DNA from: Comamonadaceae bacterium | Lineage (GTDB): Bacteria; Pseudomonadota; Gammaproteobacteria; Burkholderiales; Burkholderiaceae_C | DNA: 11,457 bases | NCBI GenBank assembly: GCA_947461325.1 | Contig: CANHLD010000044.1 | Coordinates: forward strand, 1-11,457 | Direction: 5' to 3' | Shown: positions 6,944 to 11,457 of the stretch, piece after piece | How positions within the stretch are numbered: the first letter of the stretch is position 1 | Layout of the letters: each line of letters begins with the position of its first letter | Notes under the pieces: model-generated | What the model was told of the DNA's origin: nothing | Database searches by the model: none | What the model saw: the letters and a program-made list of their open reading frames with translations, nothing else | Made by a program: the position numbers and the translations under genes

Positions 6944-7849
6944 TCAAATCCTGCGCGCTTGTGCGACGGTAAACAGGCCGTCCGGGCGAACCAACAACAC
7001 CAGTGCCATGATCAGGTAGGGCACAGCAACTTCCCATTCGGGCGCGAGGTACACAGCGGTAGAGCGAGCCAGACCGATCATGAGAGAGGCTAGCAATGCG
7101 CCGGTGATTTGCCCCATGCCTGCAGTCGCGACCACGGCAAATGAGAGCACGATCATGTCTGCGCCAGCGCCGGGAACCATGGATGTTGTTGGGGCTGCCA
7201 TGGCGCCACCCAACGCGCCGAGCGTGGCACCCAGCACAAAGGTGAGCCAGCCGACGCGCTTGGCATTGATGCCCAAAGCGGTTGCCATCTCGCGGTGGTG
7301 CGTGACCGCGACCACTTGTCTGCCGATGGAAGTAAAGCGCAGAAAAAACATCAGCCCTGCATAACTGACCAAGGCCATGATTGGTATCAAAACCAATTGG
7401 TAACTGGTGTAAGTGACGTTGAAAAAATTGACAGTACCTAAGCGGCCGATGATCTCAGGCGCAGAGTAAGGCTGCGTGCCCCAGACCAGGCGTTGCACAT
7501 CTTCCAGCACCATGAAGCCCGCAAATGTCATGAGCAACTGTTGCACCGGATCGCGGCCTTGAATGCGCCTGAGTAAGCCAGTTTCAATCGCTGTGCCCAG
7601 CACCAACCCGACCAGCAAGGCTGCGACTGGCAATACCAGCAACAACAAAAAAGTGGAGGGGGCGTTTTGCATGATGAGCAAACTCAATGTGCAAGCCGCG
7701 TAACCGCCAAATGCATACAAGGCGCCATGCGCGACATTGACAATGCCCATCACACCACAGATCAGGGTCAAGCCGAGCGACACCATGAAAAGCAGCCCGG
7801 CATAAGACACACCATCGGCCACGGCGAGCAGCACGAGATCTAAATTCAT
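6944..7849 (-). CDS. livH: Branched-chain-amino-acid-type ABC transporter permease LivH
   Basis: This 301-residue integral membrane protein is the first gene of the left-hand operon. It carries the LivH block GVMGIVNVAHGALYAFGGY at 32-50, further membrane segments near 65-90, 150-170, 200-220, 232-260 and 273-287, the coupling loop GRQVVAVTHHREMATALGI at 176-194, and VRPDGLF near the end. With LivM it forms the channel of a HAAT-type importer. The ATG at 7849 is the natural start of the family; the ribosome binding site is poor (ATGGGA, close to the start). A 121-base gap separates it from the ergothioneine group and holds a candidate promoter. The neighbouring dehydrogenases and acyl-CoA enzymes suggest a carbon source other than leucine/isoleucine/valine. 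Confidence 0.92.
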   Translation of the reverse strand: MNLDLVLLAVADGVSYAGLLFMVSLGLTLICGVMGIVNVAHGALYAFGGYAACTLSLLIMQNAPSTFLLLLVLPVAALLVGLVLGTAIETGLLRRIQGRDPVQQLLMTFAGFMVLEDVQRLVWGTQPYSAPEIIGRLGTVNFFNVTYTSYQLVLIPIMALVSYAGLMFFLRFTSIGRQVVAVTHHREMATALGINAKRVGWLTFVLGATLGALGGAMAAPTTSMVPGAGADMIVLSFAVVATAGMGQITGALLASLMIGLARSTAVYLAPEWEVAVPYLIMALVLLVRPDGLFTVAQARRI

Positions 7850-7919
7850 ATTCCCATTCGTCTGAAAAGCAACTCGTCTTATTGTGGCCGAGATTGCAGG
7901 TCGGTTTGAGCGTCGTCTG

Positions 7920-7929
7920 GGGTTTACCC
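7920..7929. promoter_or_regulatory. Palindrome GGGT-TT-ACCC overlapping the candidate -10 element
   Basis: GGGTTTACCC is an inverted repeat with 4-base arms and a 2-base spacer, embedded in CTGGGGTTTACCCTAG. It overlaps the putative -10 box of the livH promoter, which is where a repressor site could act. The arms are short, so chance is possible. Confidence 0.3.
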
Positions 7930-7955
7930 TAGTGAATTTACCTTGTATGTCTCAA
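7926..7955 (-). promoter_or_regulatory. Candidate sigma70 promoter of the liv/catabolic operon
   Basis: On the minus strand TTGAGA (7950-7955, five of six matches to TTGACA) is followed after 18 bases by TAGGGT (7926-7931, three of six matches to TATAAT, including the T, A and final T). This leaves a 5' leader of roughly 70 bases before livH. The -10 element is weak, as expected for a regulated promoter. This is read by eye only. Confidence 0.3.
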
Positions 7956-7970
7956 GCTCAATGGCCTGTT

Positions 7971-8252
7971 TTATTCCACCACTTTGACGCCTTTCCAAAA
8001 CGCGACCCGGCCTTTGATTTCTTCAGCCTGCGGTTTCGGATCGGCGTAATACCAGACCGCATCGTTGTTCAACTCGCCATTCACCAGCAGTGATAAATAG
8101 CTGGCTTGGCCTTTCCAAGCGCACAAGGTTTTGTGGTTGCTCGGTGAAACAAAATTTTTGTTCAAAGCGTCTGCGGGAAAGTAATGGTTGCCTTCCACCA
8201 AAACTGTGTCGTTGCTTTCGGCAACCACGGTGTCGTTCCAAATGGCTCTCAT
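7971..8252 (-). CDS. DUF427 family protein
   Basis: This 93-residue protein is full length for DUF427 (PF04248) and carries the family pattern: CAWKG at 44-48, ASYLSLLVNGE at 50-60, the aromatic WYYADPKP at 68-75, and GRVAFWKGV at 81-89. The family is small and cytoplasmic with no established biochemical role that I can name. The start at 8252 is supported by TCTCCT on the plus strand (AGGAGA on the minus strand) 7 bases away, and by the ATGA overlap with the egtD stop; the longer reading from 8321 adds 23 residues lying inside egtD. Its tight coupling to egtD suggests that it belongs to ergothioneine metabolism or to a shared stress response, which is inference. It is the last gene of the right-hand group; no GC-rich hairpin with a T-run is visible after it. 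Confidence 0.85.
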   Translation of the reverse strand: MRAIWNDTVVAESNDTVLVEGNHYFPADALNKNFVSPSNHKTLCAWKGQASYLSLLVNGELNNDAVWYYADPKPQAEEIKGRVAFWKGVKVVE

Positions 8253-9211
8253 GATGAAGTCTCCTGTGTGTGGGGAATATCCAGCCAGAGCAGGCCGAAA
8301 AGATGTTGCGGATCGGTCCACACGGGACCGGCTTGCAGACCCGCTGATTGTGCGGCCTGTTGTACCCCGGCGATGGTGAACTTGTGCGAATACTCGGTGT
8401 GCAAGGTTTCGCCTTCATGAAAAGCATAAGCCTGACCATTCAAATGCACGGTTTGCGCCTTCAAACTGAGCAAATGCATTTCAATGCGTTGCAAGGGCGC
8501 GTTGTAAAAAGCGCTGTGCGCAAATTGGCTGAGGTCAAAGTCGCATCCGAGTTCGCGGTTGGCGCGTACCAGCAAGTTGAGATTGAAGGCCGCGGTCACG
8601 CCTTGCGCGTCGTTGTAGGCCGCATGCAAAACGTTGGGCGACTTGATCAGGTCCACACCCAAAAGCAATGCGCCACCAGCCAAGTGTTGCGCGCAATTGC
8701 GAAAAAATGACAATGCTTGCGCGGGCGAAAAATTGCCAATGGTTGAGCCCGGGAAAAACGCCACGCGTTTACCTGCTTGCGGCAGCGCAGCAGGCAATTG
8801 CCAATCGCTGGTGTAGTCGCCCACCATCGGTTGTATCTGCAATGCGGGAAACTCTTTTTGCAACGACACACTGGCAGCTTGCAAATGCGGACCGGAAATA
8901 TCCATGGGTACAAAGCGTGCAGGTTTTGTGGCGGCGTTCAACAGCAAACGAATTTTTTGCAACGAGCCTGCGCCAAATTCGATGATGTCTGCGTGCTCGC
9001 CCATGTGCTTTGCCATATCGGCTGCGTGGGTTTGCAAAATGGACAACTCGGTGCGCGTGGGGTAGTACTCGGGCAATTCGCAAATGCGGTCAAACAATGC
9101 AGAACCCGCTTGGTCGTAAAAATATTTCGGTGAAATGCTTTTCGGTGACTGCGACAACGCAGCTTGCATGTCTTGCATGAACTGCAAGGTTTCAGAATCG
9201 GGGACGGTCAT
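8249..9211 (-). CDS. egtD: L-histidine N-alpha-methyltransferase EgtD (hercynine synthase)
   Basis: EgtD transfers three methyl groups from S-adenosylmethionine to the alpha-amino group of histidine, giving hercynine, the first step of ergothioneine synthesis. The 320-residue protein has the family length and pattern: PKYFYDQAGSALFDRICELP and YYPTRTE at 28-55, the SAM-binding EFGAGS at 78-83, PGSTIGNF at 154-161, DLIK at 187-190, AYNDAQGVTAAFNLNLL at 198-214, and ETLHTEYSHKF at 268-278. By alignment from memory to the mycobacterial enzyme, Asn160, Tyr199, Glu273 and Ser275 correspond to its histidine-binding Asn166, Tyr206, Glu282 and Ser284, so substrate specificity for histidine looks intact. 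It starts 11 bases after the egtB stop with no clear ribosome binding site, so coupling to egtB is likely. It ends overlapping the DUF427 gene. Confidence 0.95.
   Translation of the reverse strand: MTVPDSETLQFMQDMQAALSQSPKSISPKYFYDQAGSALFDRICELPEYYPTRTELSILQTHAADMAKHMGEHADIIEFGAGSLQKIRLLLNAATKPARFVPMDISGPHLQAASVSLQKEFPALQIQPMVGDYTSDWQLPAALPQAGKRVAFFPGSTIGNFSPAQALSFFRNCAQHLAGGALLLGVDLIKSPNVLHAAYNDAQGVTAAFNLNLLVRANRELGCDFDLSQFAHSAFYNAPLQRIEMHLLSLKAQTVHLNGQAYAFHEGETLHTEYSHKFTIAGVQQAAQSAGLQAGPVWTDPQHLFGLLWLDIPHTQETSS
8260..8265 (-). promoter_or_regulatory. Ribosome binding site of the DUF427 gene
   Basis: AGGAGA on the minus strand, 7 bases before the ATG at 8252 and inside the last codons of egtD. 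It decides the short start and indicates translational coupling. Confidence 0.7.
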
Positions 9212-9222
9212 GTTCAGTGAAG

Positions 9223-10428
9223 TTAATTGTCTTTGGCCAGACGCAAGCCGCTGAACTGCCAGCGTGCGTGGGCCGGGAAAAAATTGCGGTAGGTGTGGCG
9301 GCTGTGTTGCGGTGATGTGGCCAGACTGCTGCCGCGCAACACTTGCTGGCCGACCATGAATTTGCCGTTGTACTCGCGCACCGCACCGCTGGCTGGCACA
9401 AAACCGGGGTAGGGCTCATACGCGGAACGCGTCCATTGCCACACATGTGCGTGCATGTCTTGCATGCCCTCATGTGCGCTGGCGACTTCCCACTCAAACT
9501 CGGTGGGCAAGCGCGAACCGGCCCATTGCGCGAATGCCGAGGCTTCGTAAAAACTCAGGTTGGCCACTGGCGCTTGCGGGTCGAGTGCGTGCACACCGTT
9601 CAAGCCAAACACCTGCCATTGGTCTGACGGTGCACGCGGGTCTTGCGGCGCCAGCCAATACAGCGGGCATTGCCAATCGTGTTGCAACACTTGTGCGCGG
9701 CCTTCGGACAACCACAAGTCAGCGTTGGCATAACCGCTGTCTTGAATAAAAGCCAAGTATTCGCCGCAGGTCACCAAGCGGTTGGCGATGTGAAAGCCTT
9801 GCACATAACGCTGGTGCGCCGGGCTTTCGTTGTCGAAAGCAAAACCTGTGTGTTCAACAGGGCGACCCAAAGTGCGGAGGCCTTCGTCAAATGACAACCA
9901 TTGCAAAGTTTCGCTATTTGCATTTGCGTGTTTGAAATGGACATCGTAAGCCGGTAGCAGCGGGTTGCAAGACAACAAATGCAATGCATCGGTAAGCAGC
10001 AATTCCTGGTGTTGTTGTTCGTGGTTCAGGCCGAGTTCAATCAAAGCCAATGCCTCAACAGACAGTTTGCTTTCATTCAAAAGCAATTGCTGCATGGCTG
10101 CGTTCACGTGTTCGCGAAACGCCAACACTTGCGAGAGAGCCGGGCGAGACAACAAGCCGCGATGCGGGCGCGGGTGGCGCGGCCCCAGCGCTTCGTAATA
10201 CGAATTGAAGAGGTAAGCGAAAGCGGCATCAAACACCTGGTAGCCCGGCAGGTGAGGCAGCAGCACCACGTTCTCAAAAAACCAACTGGTGTGCGCTAAA
10301 TGCCATTTGGTCGGACTGGTGTCGGGCATGGACTGAACACACTGGTCCTCGGCGCTGAGCGGTGCAGCGAGTTTTAAAGTGTGTTGACGAACAGCGGCGT
10401 AGCGGGCGGATAAAGAATTCAAAGACAT
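9223..10428 (-). CDS. egtB: Ergothioneine sulfoxide synthase EgtB (iron-dependent)
   Basis: EgtB is a non-heme iron enzyme that uses O2 to join hercynine to a cysteine-type thiol, forming a sulfoxide precursor of ergothioneine. The 401-residue protein has an N-terminal DinB_2 domain with three putative iron ligands, His46 (WHLAHTSWFFE) and His136/His140 (NHEQQHQE), followed by a formylglycine-generating-enzyme-like domain from about 185 onward. That domain ends in RLPTEFEWE, VWQWTRSAYEPYPGF and RHTYRNFFPAHARWQFSGLRLA. The NSYYEALGPRHPRP block at 75-88 has a Tyr pair (77/78) that may match the catalytic tyrosines of cysteine-using type II EgtB; this is inference. The selenium homologue SenA is the main alternative, but no SenB glycosyltransferase or SelD gene is beside it and egtD is. 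The ATG at 10428 lies 17 bases after the preceding gene; its ribosome binding site is weak. Confidence 0.93.
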   Translation of the reverse strand: MSLNSLSARYAAVRQHTLKLAAPLSAEDQCVQSMPDTSPTKWHLAHTSWFFENVVLLPHLPGYQVFDAAFAYLFNSYYEALGPRHPRPHRGLLSRPALSQVLAFREHVNAAMQQLLLNESKLSVEALALIELGLNHEQQHQELLLTDALHLLSCNPLLPAYDVHFKHANANSETLQWLSFDEGLRTLGRPVEHTGFAFDNESPAHQRYVQGFHIANRLVTCGEYLAFIQDSGYANADLWLSEGRAQVLQHDWQCPLYWLAPQDPRAPSDQWQVFGLNGVHALDPQAPVANLSFYEASAFAQWAGSRLPTEFEWEVASAHEGMQDMHAHVWQWTRSAYEPYPGFVPASGAVREYNGKFMVGQQVLRGSSLATSPQHSRHTYRNFFPAHARWQFSGLRLAKDN

Positions 10429-10445
10429 TCAGCCCATCTTAAGCG

Positions 10446-10808
10446 TCATGCGGGTTTCTTCAATTCACCCGAAGCAATCAGGGCTTTCACGTCTTTGGCA
10501 CCACCGATGAGCACTTGGTTCACAAACACCATGGGAAACGTGGGCCAGCCGGTCCACATCTTCAAGGCATTGCGACGTCGCCATTGGCTGAGGTAGCTGC
10601 CGTATTCCAGGTAATGCACTGCAAAACCTGCATCGGCCAGCGCTTGGCGCGCTTGCTTGACCATGGGGTTTTGCGCCATGCCAACGACGACCACTGCGTG
10701 TTGCAGCACTGCTTTTTGCACTTCGGTGACGATGTCTTGCTGGTGCTGAGCGATGGTGTCGCGGATGGCGGGGTGGATGTGGTCGGTGGTGAGTATGGGG
10801 CGGTTCAT
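10446..10808 (-). CDS. Glutaredoxin-fold protein lacking all cysteines
   Basis: This 120-residue protein has a helical N-terminal extension (1-37) and then a glutaredoxin-like domain: strand AVVVVGMAQ, helix VKQARQALADAG, strand AVHYLEYG, a WRRRNALKMWTGWPTFP segment with the cis-Pro loop TFP at 90-92, strand MVFVNQVLIGG with the Gly pair at 102-103, and a C-terminal helix KDVKALIASG. These are hallmarks of monothiol glutaredoxins. The active-site CPYC/CGFS position reads NPMV (47-50), and there is no Cys anywhere in the chain, so thiol redox catalysis and cysteine-ligated Fe-S binding are excluded. A role in binding glutathione or a related thiol, or as a scaffold, is possible but unproven. 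It lies 17 bases before egtB, so it is probably cotranscribed with it. The ATG at 10808 has no recognisable ribosome binding site. I recall similar glutaredoxin-annotated proteins in Burkholderiales. Confidence 0.8.
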   Translation of the reverse strand: MNRPILTTDHIHPAIRDTIAQHQQDIVTEVQKAVLQHAVVVVGMAQNPMVKQARQALADAGFAVHYLEYGSYLSQWRRRNALKMWTGWPTFPMVFVNQVLIGGAKDVKALIASGELKKPA

Positions 10809-10854
10809 GGGGGGAAGCAGAGTGGGGATGAGGGGAGTCTACGCGGTGAAGTTG

Positions 10855-10877
10855 AATTGATAAATTGAAGATCAATT
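10855..10877. repeat. AT-rich inverted repeat, 7-base arms
   Basis: AATTGAT (10855-10861) and ATCAATT (10871-10877) are perfect inverted copies separated by 9 bases, and the spacer contains another AATTGA. The repeat straddles the stop codon of the DinB-like gene, 47 bases ahead of the glutaredoxin-like start. It may be an operator; the AT-rich stem is too weak for a good terminator. Confidence 0.35.
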
Positions 10878-11387
10878 TAAAGAACCATATTCAAACCTTG
10901 GCATAAAAGGCAAATCGGTAGAACCCACATCAACCCCAAGCTGCGTCAACAAGGTGGTCACTTGTCCCCGGTGGTGAATCTGGTGATTGAACATGTGTGT
11001 CACCAATACCCAGTGCGGTGCAGTTTTGTGCTTGCCATCTACCTTGCTCACATAGGTCAGTGTGTGCGCCAGCCACTTTGGCGTCAGAGTTTGGGACCAA
11101 TCACACAGTCGTTTATCTAACAACTGACGTTGAACGCTGAGCGCTTGAAACCCGCCAAACAAATCTTCACCCAAAGGCGGCACTTGCGGTGGCTCTCCAG
11201 TAAATCGCGACAAAAAAGCCAAGTCTGAATAAGTAATGTGGTTGAGCGTCAGGTAAATGGATTTGAAAAATGCACCTTTGTCTGCATGCAATTCCTGCTC
11301 AGGCAATGAAGCGCAAGCGCGGTAGAGCTTGTCGTTCATCCATTGGTTGTAGTCGGCCAGCAATTGGCAGTAGGCAGTGTCAATCAT
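10872..11387 (-). CDS. DinB family protein (putative metal-dependent thiol transferase fold)
   Basis: This 171-residue protein has the length and pattern of stand-alone DinB proteins: start MIDTAYCQLLADYNQWMN, LYLTLNH-type helix with His50 (TLNHITYSD), and the C-terminal HMFNHQIHHRGQ with His135 and His139 completing the three-histidine metal site. A GRAVY-neutral helical bundle is expected, with no signal peptide. DinB/YfiT-fold proteins include bacillithiol S-transferases and mycothiol-dependent isomerases, and the N-terminal domain of EgtB has the same fold; this individual subfamily has no assigned reaction that I know. The reading frame stays open upstream to the window edge, but no ATG occurs there and the family N-terminus matches the ATG at 11387; the ribosome binding site (AAAGA) is weak. 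It lies 63 bases before the glutaredoxin-like gene, so it may head or precede the ergothioneine group. Confidence 0.85.
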   Translation of the reverse strand: MIDTAYCQLLADYNQWMNDKLYRACASLPEQELHADKGAFFKSIYLTLNHITYSDLAFLSRFTGEPPQVPPLGEDLFGGFQALSVQRQLLDKRLCDWSQTLTPKWLAHTLTYVSKVDGKHKTAPHWVLVTHMFNHQIHHRGQVTTLLTQLGVDVGSTDLPFMPRFEYGSLN

Positions 11388-11418
11388 GTCTTTAAAAAGG
11401 TGCGTATGAGGCTTTATC

Positions 11419-11457
11419 CTAGCTTGCTTGTTCGTGGTTGAAGAAAGCTTCGCTGAG
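11419..11457 (-). CDS. Possible C-terminal tail of an upstream gene (partial)
   Basis: Reading in from the right edge, one minus-strand frame gives twelve residues, LSEAFFNHEQAS, followed by TAG at 11419-11421. The peptide has a plausible protein composition and would end 31 bases before the DinB-like start. Twelve codons are too few to prove coding, and the other two frames can also be read as coding. I do not recognise the product. Confidence 0.2.
   Translation of the reverse strand, partial: LSEAFFNHEQAS

Noticed and set aside
8253..8321. A longer start for the DUF427 gene at 8321
   Set aside because: The added 23 residues lie inside egtD and precede a well-placed AGGAGA site; DUF427 proteins normally start at the shorter Met.
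9223..10428. SenA (selenoneine synthase) instead of EgtB
   Set aside because: SenA is usually found with a SenB glycosyltransferase and a SelD-like gene. Neither is here, and egtD follows directly. The fold alone cannot exclude SenA.
10809..10871. A rho-independent terminator after the DinB-like gene
   Set aside because: The only hairpin is the AT-rich 7-base stem that includes the stop codon, with no GC-rich stem and no T-run after it.
11388..11457. A promoter for the DinB-like gene (TAGGAT with TTCAAC upstream)
   Set aside because: The spacer would be 15 bases and the -35 match is poor. The region may also contain the end of another gene, so it was not listed.

Overview
The window looks like chromosomal DNA from a betaproteobacterium, most likely Burkholderiales/Comamonadaceae. 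This is an impression from protein character, gene neighbourhood and moderate GC content; no marker gene or RNA gene is present to settle it. Every supported gene lies on the minus strand, so transcription runs from high to low coordinates. No mobile element, CRISPR array, tRNA or rRNA was seen, and no intergenic gap exceeds 300 bases.

Right half (about 7971-11457), in transcription order: a possible C-terminal tail of an upstream gene at the edge, a stand-alone DinB-fold protein, a glutaredoxin-fold protein with no cysteine at all, egtB (iron-dependent sulfoxide synthase), egtD (histidine trimethyltransferase), and a small DUF427 protein whose start overlaps the egtD stop. EgtD makes hercynine from histidine and EgtB attaches sulfur to it, so this is an ergothioneine (antioxidant thiol/thione) locus. 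Its three accessory genes have no assigned role and are the most interesting content of the window.

Left half (1-7849), in transcription order: livH, livM, livG, livF, an aldehyde dehydrogenase, a short-chain dehydrogenase, a periplasmic substrate-binding protein, a FAS1-like/MaoC-type hydratase, and the start of an acyl-CoA dehydrogenase running off the left edge. Genes abut or overlap (ATGA, TGATG and GTGA junctions) or are separated by about 20 bases, so this reads as one operon. It combines a complete branched-chain-amino-acid-type (HAAT) ABC importer with NAD-linked oxidation (alcohol or ketone, then aldehyde to acid) and acyl-CoA dehydrogenation/hydration. The likely job is uptake and beta-oxidation-like breakdown of an unidentified organic compound that is probably not a free amino acid.

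The 121-base gap between the two groups (7850-7970) holds a candidate sigma70 promoter whose -10 overlaps a GGGT-TT-ACCC palindrome. A second AT-rich inverted repeat lies between the DinB and glutaredoxin-like genes.
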